Origin: Alphaproteobacteria bacterium
Lineage (GTDB): Bacteria; Pseudomonadota; Alphaproteobacteria; TMED109
Length of the DNA stretch: 64,000 nucleotides
Direction of reading: 5' to 3'
Assembly (NCBI GenBank): GCA_022825235.1
Contig: JAJDYI010000035.1
Location: forward strand, 1 to 64,000
Shown piece by piece: positions 7,039-15,968 of the stretch; the stretch's first letter is position 1; each line of letters opens with the position of its first letter. The translations under genes were made by a program, and so were the position numbers. The notes under the pieces are model-generated. The model was not told the origin of the DNA and ran no database searches. It saw only the letters and a list, made by a program, of their open reading frames with translations.

Positions 7039-9131
7039 GTGAGCGGCATTTCCCATTGCCCCGTAATTCCGTTGCCGACAGCCAGACGATAGATCACAAG
7101 CCCTTCGAGAACCCGCTGCACATAGTTGCGGGTCTCGTTCACCGGGATCAGTTCGAGCCAGTCGAGCATCGCAATCTCCCCGCCACGGGGGTCGCCGTAC
7201 CGCCGGAGCCACCGCTTCACCCGTCCGGGGCCAGCGTTGTACCCAGCCAGGGCAAGCGGATACGATTGGTCATAGTCCTCGAGCAGGCCGGCGAGGTAAC
7301 GCGAACCGATCGCGACGTTGTAGGCGGCGTTGGTAAAGAGTTTCTCCCTGTCGTACTTGATGCGTTCGCGGCGAGCCACGAATTCCGCGGTACTGGGCAG
7401 AACCTGCATCAGCCCCCGCGCGTTGGCAGAACTCCTGGCATCGGCCTGAAATGCGCTTTCCTGTCGGGCCACTGCCAGCAGGAGAGCCCTCTCAACCCCG
7501 ACATCGACGGCATCGAATGCGCTGGCGTGCACGTCATCGGGGAAGGCAAGTCCCGGCTCGTAGAGGCCTGCGCGCGTGGCTTTCCGCAGCATGGCCAGCC
7601 CCAGATGCGCATGTCCCGCCGCGTGCAGGAGCCGGTAAAGGCTTCTCACCTCCTCCAGCGATGTCGCCGAGGACCCGAGCTGCCGGGCAATCAGGCGGGC
7701 AAAATCGTGTCGGCCGTGCTCCGCCAGGAGGAGCATGGCCCGCACCTCAGGCAGGGCTTCCCAGCGGGCCGCATCGGCAGCTGCCGGGGGCGGCGAAAGC
7801 GCAATCGGACGACCGCGACACCGAGCCGCCATTTGGCCGTAGAACGTGGCGGGGTACAAGGCCGCCTCATCGAGCCAGCGCGTCGTCTCCTCATCCCCTT
7901 CGGCCGACAGTCCGGCCCAGTAGGCGGCCCGCGCGATCGAAACCGGCATGGTGACGGTGCTGTGCATGGCCCTGAAATGCCGGTAAGCCGCGCGGGAATC
8001 GCCGAGAAACCGGAGCGCAATCCACCCCGCCAGCCAGTCCGCTTCGACACCCGGAACCCCGTCCAGCGTCGAGTATGCGGAGACGAGCCGGTAAGCGTCG
8101 CCAAAACGCTCCGAATTGATCAGCCGCCGGGCATGCAACCGAACCTCGAACCACCAGCGGCGGGGCCTCAGGCCGAATTCCGCCGGTGGATCGATCAGCA
8201 GTTCAAGGGACCGGTCGTGCATGCCGGATCGTCGCCTCCAGCGTGCCCGCTCGAAGATCAGCCCGGGATCCGAGAGCAATGCCGATGGCACCCTTGCAAC
8301 CGCAGCATCGACGCCGTCGGACCGTCTGCCGAGCCGAATCCGGGCGGTACCCAGACGGCGGACATCGGCCGGCACGCGCCGCAGCTGCGCCCGCGCCGCT
8401 CCCCACTGCCGGTCCCAGATGAGCCGGTCGAGCCGGGCGGCATGGTCCGCCTCGTCCAGGTGCCGGCCGTAACGCCGCAGAAAGGACCGGACCTCCGCCG
8501 CCTGGAAGCTGCCCGTCCTCCAGACGGTCCGGGCTTCGGCCGCCACGTCGACTTCCGCGCCCACGGCGGCCAGCGCTTCCGCGTAACGGACCTGTCCCGG
8601 ACCGGTCACTGGAGGAAACCGTTCGAACCAGTCCCTGACGTCCGATTCCGGAAGGTCCGCTGGCATCCGGCGCTCGGCCAGCGCTTGCCGCTGCTCTGCG
8701 AACGGCCAGTGCGAATGCCCGAAGTGAAAGTCGCGGGCCTGCTGCCACGTTGCGAGCCCGTCCCTGGCTGACAGCCAGCGCCATTTTGCGATGGTGTGCA
8801 GCAGAGGGTCGCGGGCCTTTCGGGTCAGGTCGAGCGCACGCTTCCATTTCGCCCGGTCCATGGCCACGAGTGCTTTGCTGAACAGTGCGTTGTCGTCGCT
8901 CGACAGAAGCGGCGTCGCCGCCTGGACCGGCGACGGATTGGCGGCAATCACCGAGGCCAGCAGCGCCACACTGCAGGCAGCCCAAACGGCCCGGCGAAGG
9001 TGCCCGGTACCGGAGGCCGGCGACCGGGACCAGGCGGAACTTTTCCTGGCCGCTGGCGAACCAAGGGGACGTTCGAGGCTGCGCGGGCATGCAGTGCTGG
9101 TGGGTCGCATCGACAGGGAACTCGCTGGCAT
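7026..9131 (-). CDS. slt: Soluble lytic murein transglycosylase
   Basis: Exported lytic transglycosylase that cleaves peptidoglycan strands between MurNAc and GlcNAc. A hydrophobic signal segment (about 48-70) ends SPVQA. A long helical-repeat region (80-520) forms the doughnut-shaped domain, and the SLT catalytic domain occupies 530-690. Catalytic E558 is in ARQESAF, followed by GLMQVLP (573-579), the AGYNAGPGRV loop (629-638) and ETRNYVQRV. At 701 residues it is close to E. coli Slt70 length plus a 45-residue basic leader, so the true start may be downstream of 9131; no clear ribosome site marks either start. It lies in the minus-strand convoy after the creatininase gene. Confidence 0.88.
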   Translation of the reverse strand: MPASSLSMRPTSTACPRSLERPLGSPAARKSSAWSRSPASGTGHLRRAVWAACSVALLASVIAANPSPVQAATPLLSSDDNALFSKALVAMDRAKWKRALDLTRKARDPLLHTIAKWRWLSARDGLATWQQARDFHFGHSHWPFAEQRQALAERRMPADLPESDVRDWFERFPPVTGPGQVRYAEALAAVGAEVDVAAEARTVWRTGSFQAAEVRSFLRRYGRHLDEADHAARLDRLIWDRQWGAARAQLRRVPADVRRLGTARIRLGRRSDGVDAAVARVPSALLSDPGLIFERARWRRRSGMHDRSLELLIDPPAEFGLRPRRWWFEVRLHARRLINSERFGDAYRLVSAYSTLDGVPGVEADWLAGWIALRFLGDSRAAYRHFRAMHSTVTMPVSIARAAYWAGLSAEGDEETTRWLDEAALYPATFYGQMAARCRGRPIALSPPPAAADAARWEALPEVRAMLLLAEHGRHDFARLIARQLGSSATSLEEVRSLYRLLHAAGHAHLGLAMLRKATRAGLYEPGLAFPDDVHASAFDAVDVGVERALLLAVARQESAFQADARSSANARGLMQVLPSTAEFVARRERIKYDREKLFTNAAYNVAIGSRYLAGLLEDYDQSYPLALAGYNAGPGRVKRWLRRYGDPRGGEIAMLDWLELIPVNETRNYVQRVLEGLVIYRLAVGNGITGQWEMPLTCPR

Positions 9132-9177
9132 ACGGAAGGAAGCGCCGCCCGCTCGGGCGACAGCTGCGCCGTCGCGC

Positions 9178-9942
9178 TCAGATGGAAGCGGTCTTCAGGC
9201 TTTCAATGAAGGCGACGGTCCGGTTGACCGCAGTCTCGACAATGTCCCGTCCCGCCTCGACCGACGCCAGGCGGGCATCGCCGAACGCTCCGTTGGCGGT
9301 CTGTCGGTCGAACGGTACCGGAACCTGCAGCGCGAACGGATCGTTGTTGAAGCCATGGACGAGCCCGGTCTCCTTCACTGCGCCGGCGGCAAGCGCATCG
9401 GTCCGGACGTAGTCCGCGTCGAGGTGCATCAGGACGCTGGTCTCCACTTCGCAGGCGTGGCCGAAACGCGGGGTGCGCCCGTGCGCGCGCACGCGGTCCG
9501 ACGCCTGGGCGAAGTAGAAGGCGACCGCCGCACGCATGCCGAGGTCGTAGCGGATCTTGGTGGCGGCGACCTGGAGGACAGCCGAATTGCCGTTGTGCCC
9601 GTTGACGAACACGATGGCCTTGATGTCCTGCCGGTCAAGCGAACGCGCGACGTCGAAGCAGAGCTGAATCACCGTCTCCGGTCCCAGCGTGATCGTGCCG
9701 GGAAAGCCCATGTGGTGCGGGGACAGCCCGAACGGCAGCACGGGCAGGAGCAACGCCCGACGCCCCAGCTCAGCGGCCACACGCCTGGCGATCCGGTCGG
9801 CCGCCACGAAGTCCGTGCCCAACGCGAGGTTCGGGCCGTGCTGTTCCGTGGCCCCGATCGGTTGCAGGGCGACTTCGAGGTCCGGAATGGCAGCGGCCAT
9901 TTCCGGTGACGTCAGACGCGCCATTTCGAGGATGTCGGTCAT
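9178..9942 (-). CDS. Creatininase-family amidohydrolase
   Basis: A 254-residue metal-dependent hydrolase of the creatininase superfamily, which includes creatinine amidohydrolase, the FAPy deformylase and the mycofactocin peptidase. Metal ligands are visible in ATEQHGPNLALGTD (E33, H35, D44), in the GHNGN loop and in the glutamate of HACEVETS. The substrate cannot be assigned. The start at 9942 is chosen because its ATG overlaps the stop of the upstream epimerase gene by 4 bases (ATGA); the longer reading has an arginine-rich leader without support. Confidence 0.82.
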   Translation of the reverse strand: MTDILEMARLTSPEMAAAIPDLEVALQPIGATEQHGPNLALGTDFVAADRIARRVAAELGRRALLLPVLPFGLSPHHMGFPGTITLGPETVIQLCFDVARSLDRQDIKAIVFVNGHNGNSAVLQVAATKIRYDLGMRAAVAFYFAQASDRVRAHGRTPRFGHACEVETSVLMHLDADYVRTDALAAGAVKETGLVHGFNNDPFALQVPVPFDRQTANGAFGDARLASVEAGRDIVETAVNRTVAFIESLKTASI

Positions 9943-10898
9943 GCCTTTCCTGCCCCTTGTGCGGTTTCGTCCAGCCAATCGGAGATCATCGCCACCGTGT
10001 CAAAGCCCGGCTCGAAGCTCGTATCCTTGCGCAGCTTCGCGTCGGAGAGGGTACGCCACGTGGGAAGCTTGTCGACTGCGTCCGGATTCGGCACGGTCAT
10101 CGTCCCGCCGCTCTCGTCGACGAGGCACTGTACGAACTCCGAGAACCGGAGCGGAAAGGACGGCGCGTTGTAGACCGGGGCGAGCACCCCGGGAAACTCG
10201 GCCAGCGATACCAGCAACCGGGCGGCATCCTTCACGTACAGGACGTCGCTCCCGAAATCCGCGGGCAGTGGCGTCGGGATCTCGCCCGCCGAGGTGACGC
10301 TCATCATCACGTCGAGGAAATGTGCAGCCGCGCCGCGGTAGTGAAGACCGGGGCCCAGCACCAGCGGCAGACGGACACCGGTCGCTTCGACGGAGTGGTG
10401 CGTCCGAAACCACTTCGCGGTGATCTCGGCCAGTTGTTTCGAAAGACCGTAGGCGGTGTCCGGATCCGCCGGCAGCGTCTCGTCGGCTGGCGGCAGGCCG
10501 GCGGTGTCGGTCCGGCCGTACACCACCGTGGAGCTGGTCCACAGGACCCGACGGATGCCGGCCCCGGCCGCCGCCTGCAGCAACGTCGCGAGGCCGCCTG
10601 CGTTGACCGTGATGGCGGCCCCGGGATCGGAGTCCGAGGCCGCCAGAAGCCCCTTGCCGCCGGCTCCGAACGCGCCCAGGCCGACCAGGACCCGGGGCGG
10701 ATCCGTCGCCACGATCGAATCGAGGACCTCGGCATCCAACGGCTTGGCCACACTGGCGCAGCCCTCCGGCACCCGATCGCTAAGCGCGGCGGCGGGATCC
10801 ACAACGGTCACGCGCCAACCCGCGGCCAGGAATGCCCGCGCGGTCCAGCCGCCGACGAAGCCCGCGCCGCCGGCGACCAGGGCATGCGGAGCCTTCAT
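9939..10898 (-). CDS. NAD-dependent epimerase/dehydratase
   Basis: Extended short-chain dehydrogenase/reductase of 319 residues. The Rossmann motif GGAGFVG lies at 10-16 and an acidic residue ends strand two (VVDP). The active-site pair YxxxK is in TAYGLSKQL. This family converts or reduces nucleotide sugars and related substrates; nothing in the sequence fixes which. The start overlaps the stop of cinA and the end overlaps the start of the creatininase gene, both by 4 bases, so translation is probably coupled. Confidence 0.85.
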   Translation of the reverse strand: MKAPHALVAGGAGFVGGWTARAFLAAGWRVTVVDPAAALSDRVPEGCASVAKPLDAEVLDSIVATDPPRVLVGLGAFGAGGKGLLAASDSDPGAAITVNAGGLATLLQAAAGAGIRRVLWTSSTVVYGRTDTAGLPPADETLPADPDTAYGLSKQLAEITAKWFRTHHSVEATGVRLPLVLGPGLHYRGAAAHFLDVMMSVTSAGEIPTPLPADFGSDVLYVKDAARLLVSLAEFPGVLAPVYNAPSFPLRFSEFVQCLVDESGGTMTVPNPDAVDKLPTWRTLSDAKLRKDTSFEPGFDTVAMISDWLDETAQGAGKA

Positions 10899-11392
10899 GG
10901 CTGCGCCGCCACCTGCATCAGCAATCCCAGCGCCCGTACGGCCGCCTGCTCGCGGATCCGTTGCCGGTCGCCCGCCAGCAACAGACGTTCGTGGCGCGGC
11001 CGATGACCGCGCCGGCCGGCCGCGATGTGCACCAGGCCGACCGGCTTCTCGGGAGTCGCGCCGGCCGGCCCGGCAATCCCGGTCACCGCGACCGCCAGAT
11101 CGACCGGTGCGTTCGCCAGCGTGCCCTCGACCATGGCCAGCGCGGCCTCTTCGCTCACCGCACCGCTCGCCGCCAGGACAGCGGGCGACACGCCCAGCAA
11201 CTGCGCCTTGGCGTCATCCGCGTACACGACGAAGCCCCGGTTCACAACGCGTGAGGCACCCGGGTGATCGGTCAGGGCCGCCGCAATCATCCCGCCCGTG
11301 CATGACTCCGCCGTCGCTACCGTCAGGCCGTCGCGACCGAGCAGCCGCAGGCATTCCTCGCTAGCCTGCGTGAGTTCAGGCCCAGCCGTCAC
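10895..11392 (-). CDS. cinA: CinA C-terminal family, nicotinamide-nucleotide amidase
   Basis: A 165-residue stand-alone CinA C-terminal domain, homologous to PncC, which deamidates nicotinamide mononucleotide in pyridine nucleotide recycling. Family landmarks are TVATAESCTGGMIAAALTD, with the nucleophilic serine, VVNRGFVVYADDAK and AVTGIAGPAGATPEKPVGLV. The long N-terminal MoaB-like domain of full-length CinA is absent, as is common. The GTG at 11392 is preferred because it overlaps the end of pgpA by 17 bases; a longer frame to 11434 adds a tryptophan-rich leader not seen in the family. Confidence 0.88.
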   Translation of the reverse strand: MTAGPELTQASEECLRLLGRDGLTVATAESCTGGMIAAALTDHPGASRVVNRGFVVYADDAKAQLLGVSPAVLAASGAVSEEAALAMVEGTLANAPVDLAVAVTGIAGPAGATPEKPVGLVHIAAGRRGHRPRHERLLLAGDRQRIREQAAVRALGLLMQVAAQP

Positions 11393-11855
11393 GCAACGCT
11401 CCCACCCCCAACGTGCCGGCCAGCGCCACCGCACCTGCGGCCAGATCGTCCGCCATGACTCCCAGCCCGCCCGGGATCCTGGCGTCCAACCAGGAAATCG
11501 GGAACGGCTTGGCGATGTCGAGCAGCCGGAACAGGCCGAACGCCGTCACCACCAGCACGACGTCGCTGCCGGCCACGGCAAGCGGCAGCAGCATCCCGGC
11601 CACCTCGTCCACCACGACTTCAGGCGCATCGTGGCGTCCGGTCATGCGGCCGTACCGCTCAGCCGACCACCAGCCCACCACCACCACGCACGCGAGCGCC
11701 GCGACGACCGCCACGGCGCCACCCAGCGCGTGCAGCGCCACGCCGACCGGGACCGTCACCAGGGATGCGAGGGTCCCGGGGGCCGGCCCGAATCGGCCCA
11801 GGCCGCCAACCACGGCTACGGACGTGGCCAGGCGATCGCCGCCGAGGATTCTCAT
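11376..11855 (-). CDS. pgpA: Phosphatidylglycerophosphatase A
   Basis: Integral membrane phosphatase of 159 residues that makes phosphatidylglycerol from its phosphate. It has three to four hydrophobic segments, the GRFGPAPGTLASL start, the VVVDEVAGM motif and the C-terminal GGLGVMADDLAAG motif with conserved acidic residues. It overlaps ispDF upstream by 4 bases and cinA downstream. This ispDF-pgpA-cinA order is commonly seen in alphaproteobacteria. Confidence 0.93.
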   Translation of the reverse strand: MRILGGDRLATSVAVVGGLGRFGPAPGTLASLVTVPVGVALHALGGAVAVVAALACVVVVGWWSAERYGRMTGRHDAPEVVVDEVAGMLLPLAVAGSDVVLVVTAFGLFRLLDIAKPFPISWLDARIPGGLGVMADDLAAGAVALAGTLGVGALRDGWA

Positions 11856-13024
11856 CTGCCTGCAGGCGGCACGAGCAGCGTGGCCAGCGCCAAAGCAGCG
11901 ATCCCTTCACCACGCCCCGTAAACCCGAGGCCTTCGGTCGTGGTCGCCTTCACGCTGACCGCCTCCACCGGAATACCGAGGAGCCCCGCCACCGACCGGC
12001 ACAGGCGATCGCGGTGGGGGGCGATGGCGGGTGCCTCGCAAATGATGGTGACGTCCACGTGCGCGATCTCGGCACCCGCGTCGCGCGCCATGGTCCTGGC
12101 GTGCTGCACGAATTCGGCGGAATCGGTGTCGCGCCAGCGCGGATCCCCCGGAGGAAAGTGCTGTCCGATGTCACCCTTGCCAAGCGCGCCCAGGAGAGCA
12201 TCGGTCACCGCGTGAAGCCCGACATCTGCGTCGGAATGCCCCATCAGCGCCTGGCTGTGCGGGAGGTCCACGCCAAGCAACCGTACCGTTTCGCCTGGCC
12301 CGAATCGATGCACGTCGAAGCCCTGACCCGTCCGCGGCAGGCGTTCGCCCAGCAGGCCCTCGGCCCTCGCGAAATCATCGGGCTCGGTCACCTTCAGGTT
12401 GGCGGGATCCCCGGGCACCACCCGGACGACATGTCCGGCGGTCTCCACCAGCGCGGCATCGTCGGTAGCGGCCAGTTCGCCGGCAGCCGCCCGATGCGCG
12501 CCCAGGATCACCTCGAACCGAAACCCCTGGGGCGTTTGCGCACCGTGCAGGCCGCTGCGCGGTACGGTGCGCCGAACGCGCCCGTCACTGTCGGTCTCCT
12601 TGAGGGTATCGGTAAGCGGCACGGCCGGCAGGGCTCCGTCGGCGCCGGACAGGGCTTCGATCACCCGGTCGATGAGCGCTGCGCCCGGCCGGGGCCTAGC
12701 GCCGTCGTGGATAAGCACCGACCCCGGCGGATCCGCCGCCAGTGCCTCCAGACCCGCTGCTACGCTCGTCTGCCGGGTCGCACCGCCACGGTCCAGAATA
12801 CGGACATCGAGACCCGCCAGGGCGCCGCCGGCCTCGGCGGCCCGCCCGGGCGCGACGACCACCAGCACCCGGTCGACGCGGGGGTGGCGTGTGAACGCCT
12901 CTACAGCCCACCGGACGAGTGGCCTGCCCCGGACGACGCGGAACTGCTTGGGCGCGCCCCCGCCGGCCCGTTCGCCCCGGCCGGCCGCGACGACCAGCGC
13001 ATCGACCCGGTCCGATGGCGTCAC
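11852..13024 (-). CDS. ispDF: Bifunctional IspD/IspF of the MEP isoprenoid pathway
   Basis: A 390-residue fusion. Residues 1-228 are IspD (2-C-methyl-D-erythritol 4-phosphate cytidylyltransferase), with the nucleotide loop AAGRGERAGGGAPKQF, VLIHDGARP and TLKET. Residues 232-390 are IspF (cyclodiphosphate synthase), beginning GQGFDVHRF with metal ligands in DVH and HSDADVGLHA and ending TTTEGLGFTGRGEGIA. The enzyme carries out steps 3 and 5 of the MEP pathway. The fusion is common in alpha- and epsilonproteobacteria. Its GTG start at 13024 overlaps the stop of the oxidoreductase gene (GTGA). Confidence 0.97.
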   Translation of the reverse strand: MTPSDRVDALVVAAGRGERAGGGAPKQFRVVRGRPLVRWAVEAFTRHPRVDRVLVVVAPGRAAEAGGALAGLDVRILDRGGATRQTSVAAGLEALAADPPGSVLIHDGARPRPGAALIDRVIEALSGADGALPAVPLTDTLKETDSDGRVRRTVPRSGLHGAQTPQGFRFEVILGAHRAAAGELAATDDAALVETAGHVVRVVPGDPANLKVTEPDDFARAEGLLGERLPRTGQGFDVHRFGPGETVRLLGVDLPHSQALMGHSDADVGLHAVTDALLGALGKGDIGQHFPPGDPRWRDTDSAEFVQHARTMARDAGAEIAHVDVTIICEAPAIAPHRDRLCRSVAGLLGIPVEAVSVKATTTEGLGFTGRGEGIAALALATLLVPPAGR

Positions 13025-14634
13025 GCGCGCGCGTCCTGGCGAATCAGCTCCGCGCCCCGTTCCGCGATCATCATGGTCGGGGCGTTCGTATTTCCATGCG
13101 TGATCGTGGGCATCACCGATGCGTCCGCAACCCGCAAGCCCCGAACCCCGTGCACCCGGAGCCGTTCATCGACCACGCCATCGCGGCCCATCTGGCACGT
13201 CCCGACAGGGTGGAAGATCGACGTCGCAATCGCCCCGGCGGCCGCGGCCAGACTCTCGTCATCGTCCGGCGTGGACCCCGGACGAACCTCCGTGGCACCG
13301 TAACGCCGCAGCGCCGGCTGCGCACAGATCCTCCGGGTCAGGCGGATCGCATCAGCCGCCACCTGTCGATCCTCGGGGGCCGAGAGATAGTTCGGCCGAA
13401 TGGCGGGTGCGACGCGGGCGTCCGGGGATGCGGCGTGCACGCTGCCGCGCGACTCCGGCGCCAGGTTGCAGACACTGGCGGTAAAGGCGGGATACGGGTC
13501 CAGCGGTGCCCCGAAGCGCTCCAGGCTCAGGGGCTGAATGTGGTATTGCAGGTTGACCGCATCACGTCCCGGGTCGGAACGGGCGAAACACCCCAGCTGA
13601 CTGGGCGCCATCGTCATGGGGCCGCGGCGGAACAGCAGGTATTGCAGCGCAATTCCCGCCTTGCCCCACAGTGTTCCGGCAGTTTCGTTGAGGGTGCGCA
13701 CATCGCGTACCTGGTACACCAGCCGTACCTGCAGGTGATCCTGAAGATTCTCGCCCACCGCGCCGCGATCCACGATCGGCGTCACGCCGAGTTCCGCCAG
13801 CCGCCCGGCCTGGCCTACCCCCGACAACTCCAGGATCTGTGGCGAGCCGATGGAACCGGCCGCGAGTACCACTTCGCCGGCCGCGTCCACGCGAACCGCC
13901 TCGGTTCCCTGCCAGAAGTCGAGCCCGACGGCCCGCCCCTCCTCGATCCGAATGCGGCGGACGTGCGCGTCCTGTAGCACTTCGAGGTTGGGCCGCCGGC
14001 GCACCGGGTCGAGGAAACCCCGTACCGCATTCCAGCGCATGCCCCGCCGCTGGTTGACCTCGAAATAGCCGCAACCCTCGTTGTCACCCCGATTGAAATC
14101 CTCGGTCGGCGGAATGCCCGCCTCGCGGGCAGCGGCCCGGAAGGCGTCGAGGATCTCCCACTGGACCCGCGCCTGCTCGACCCGCCACTCGCCGCCCTGG
14201 CCATGCATCGAATCGCCGGCCCGCCAGTGATCTTCGGCGCGAATGAAGTACGGGAGCACGTCCTCCCAGGACCAGCCGGCGTTGCCGAGCTGGCGCCAGT
14301 GGTCGTAGTCCGCGGCATGGCCGCGCATGTAGATCATGCCGTTGATGGACGAACTGCCGCCCATGACCCGGCCGCGCGGATAGGGAATCGCGCGGTCCCC
14401 CAATCCCGCTTCGCTCTCCGTCGAGTAGCACCAGTCCACACGAGGGTTGCCCATGCAATAGAGGTACCCCACTGGAATGCGAATCCAGTGCCAGCGGTCC
14501 GAGCCGCCCGCCTCGAGGAGCAGGACGCGCACACCAGGGTCCGCGCTGAGACGATTGGCGAGCACGCACCCCGCCGACCCTCCGCCCACCACCACATAGT
14601 CGAACGTGCCGAGGCTTCGCGTCGGTGCATCCAT
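13021..14634 (-). CDS. GMC-family FAD oxidoreductase (choline dehydrogenase-like)
   Basis: Flavoprotein of 537 residues from the glucose-methanol-choline oxidoreductase family. The ADP-binding fold is YVVVGGGSAGCVLANRL near residue 12, followed by GSSSINGMIYMRG (GMC signature 1) and AAGSIGSPQILELSGVG (signature 2). The C-terminal active-site pair is in FHPVGTCQMG and HGNTNAPTMMIAE. Many genomic homologues are annotated as choline dehydrogenase, but the alcohol substrate is not set by these motifs, and no betaine aldehyde dehydrogenase or choline transporter lies nearby. The ATG at 14634 follows a GGGAGG ribosome site; the longer reading to 14739 crosses the hairpins upstream. Confidence 0.88.
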   Translation of the reverse strand: MDAPTRSLGTFDYVVVGGGSAGCVLANRLSADPGVRVLLLEAGGSDRWHWIRIPVGYLYCMGNPRVDWCYSTESEAGLGDRAIPYPRGRVMGGSSSINGMIYMRGHAADYDHWRQLGNAGWSWEDVLPYFIRAEDHWRAGDSMHGQGGEWRVEQARVQWEILDAFRAAAREAGIPPTEDFNRGDNEGCGYFEVNQRRGMRWNAVRGFLDPVRRRPNLEVLQDAHVRRIRIEEGRAVGLDFWQGTEAVRVDAAGEVVLAAGSIGSPQILELSGVGQAGRLAELGVTPIVDRGAVGENLQDHLQVRLVYQVRDVRTLNETAGTLWGKAGIALQYLLFRRGPMTMAPSQLGCFARSDPGRDAVNLQYHIQPLSLERFGAPLDPYPAFTASVCNLAPESRGSVHAASPDARVAPAIRPNYLSAPEDRQVAADAIRLTRRICAQPALRRYGATEVRPGSTPDDDESLAAAAGAIATSIFHPVGTCQMGRDGVVDERLRVHGVRGLRVADASVMPTITHGNTNAPTMMIAERGAELIRQDARA

Positions 14635-14649
14635 GAATCGCCTCCCAGG

Positions 14650-14694
14650 CTCCGGCGCAATGTGCCGGAGCGGGCACGGCGGCGCAATGCGCCG
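14650..14694. repeat. Two tandem hairpins in the divergent intergenic region
   Basis: CTCCGGCGC (14650-14658) and GTGCCGGAG (14662-14670) form a 9-bp stem with one G-T pair around AAT. Ten bases on, CGGCGC (14680-14685) and GCGCCG (14689-14694) form a 6-bp stem, again around AAT. They lie between the divergent oxidoreductase and ntrB genes, just upstream of the oxidoreductase ribosome site. They may act as a leader structure, an operator or a REP-like repeat. Confidence 0.5.
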
Positions 14695-14828
14695 GCCCGG
14701 AGCCGCCGGGGGCGACGCCGTCACCCCGCCCCGGCCCACCGAGCGGGCCGAAGGCGGCCCCGATGCTGGGCCGGGGCGGTTCTGGTATTAGTGTGTTCTG
14801 CCTAATCATTGTGCAGGAGTACTGCGCT

Positions 14829-15968
14829 GTGGCGGAATCCACCGAGACCTCCACCGAAACGTCGGTCGGTCCGCAGGATTTGCTCGAATCCATGGCAGTT
14901 CCGGTCTTCTTGGTGTCGGACTCTGGCCACATCCTGTACGTGAACCCGGCTGGCGAGCAGCTGTTCGGGACCGGCGCCCGGAGCCTGCTGCGGCGGCCGA
15001 TCAGGAACTTCCTCTCGGGTGACAGCCCGGTGCTGGCCATGCTCCACCGTGTTGGTCGCCGTGGCAGCAGCGCCGTCGAGTACGGCATTCGCCTGACCGG
15101 GCCGGCCGTGACGCCGCGGATCGTCGATGCCCGGGCGTCCCCCTGCCATGATGCGCAGCGCCAGATCGTACTGACGCTGCACGCCCGGTCGGTCGCGCAG
15201 TCGATCGGCGGGCACCGGCTCGGCCAGTTGAGCGCGGCCCGCTCGGCGACCGGCTTTGCCGAGACCCTGACCCACGAGATTCGCAATCCGCTGTCTGGGA
15301 TCCGCGGCGCCGCGCAGTTGCTGGAGGCTGCCGTCGGCCCGTCGGATCGCGAGCTCACCCGGCTGATCTGCGACGAGACCGACCGGATCGGCAAGCTGCT
15401 TGCCCGGTTCGACACGTTCGTGGATGGCGGTACGATGCCGACCACGCCGGTGAACGTGCATGTCGTGCTCGACCGGGTGTTCATGCTGGCCAAGAACGGG
15501 TTTGCCAAGCACGCCAAGTTCACGCGCGAATACGATCCTTCCATCCCGATGGTGCCGGGAGACCGAGACCGTCTCGTGCAGGCCTTCCTGAACCTCGTCA
15601 AGAATGCCGCGGAGGCCAATCCCGCCGGGCCGCTTCGGCTGGTCACCGGCATTCGGCACGGGCTGCGGGTCCAGACGGGGACCGCGGCGCACCGGGGCTT
15701 GCCGGTGTATGTGGCGATCGAGGACAGCGGGCCCGGCATTCCCGAGGATCTGCGCCAGCATCTCTTCGAGCCGTTCGTCACGACCAAGGCGGGCGGGCGC
15801 GGCCTCGGACTGTCGTTGGTGGCCCGCGTGATCGAGGATCACGGCGGCGTGGTGGAAGTCGCGGACGCCCGGGCGGGACCCGGGACCCGCTTCACCGTGT
15901 ACCTCCCGGCCGCGAAGGCCCCGACCGACCACGCCGCAGACCCGGCCCCGGCGGAGATGACGCCCTGA
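14829..15968 (+). CDS. ntrB: Nitrogen-regulation sensor histidine kinase NtrB
   Basis: Cytosolic PAS-containing histidine kinase of 379 residues that phosphorylates or dephosphorylates NtrC according to nitrogen status relayed by PII. The PAS domain spans about 15-120. The phosphorylation site is in [19 protein letters not shown], followed by the N-box [10 protein letters not shown], the G1 box DSGPGIPED, and [10 protein letters not shown]. The GTG at 14829 has a CAGGAG ribosome site 8 bases upstream; a longer frame from 14763 lacks one. It begins the plus-strand block ntrB-ntrC-ntrY-ntrX-trkA-trkH. In many alphaproteobacteria dusB precedes it, but here the divergent oxidoreductase gene does. 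Confidence 0.94.
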   Translation: MAESTETSTETSVGPQDLLESMAVPVFLVSDSGHILYVNPAGEQLFGTGARSLLRRPIRNFLSGDSPVLAMLHRVGRRGSSAVEYGIRLTGPAVTPRIVDARASPCHDAQRQIVLTLHARSVAQSIGGHRLGQLSAARSATGFAETLTHEIRNPLSGIRGAAQLLEAAVGPSDRELTRLICDETDRIGKLLARFDTFVDGGTMPTTPVNVHVVLDRVFMLAKNGFAKHAKFTREYDPSIPMVPGDRDRLVQAFLNLVKNAAEANPAGPLRLVTGIRHGLRVQTGTAAHRGLPVYVAIEDSGPGIPEDLRQHLFEPFVTTKAGGRGLGLSLVARVIEDHGGVVEVADARAGPGTRFTVYLPAAKAPTDHAADPAPAEMTP

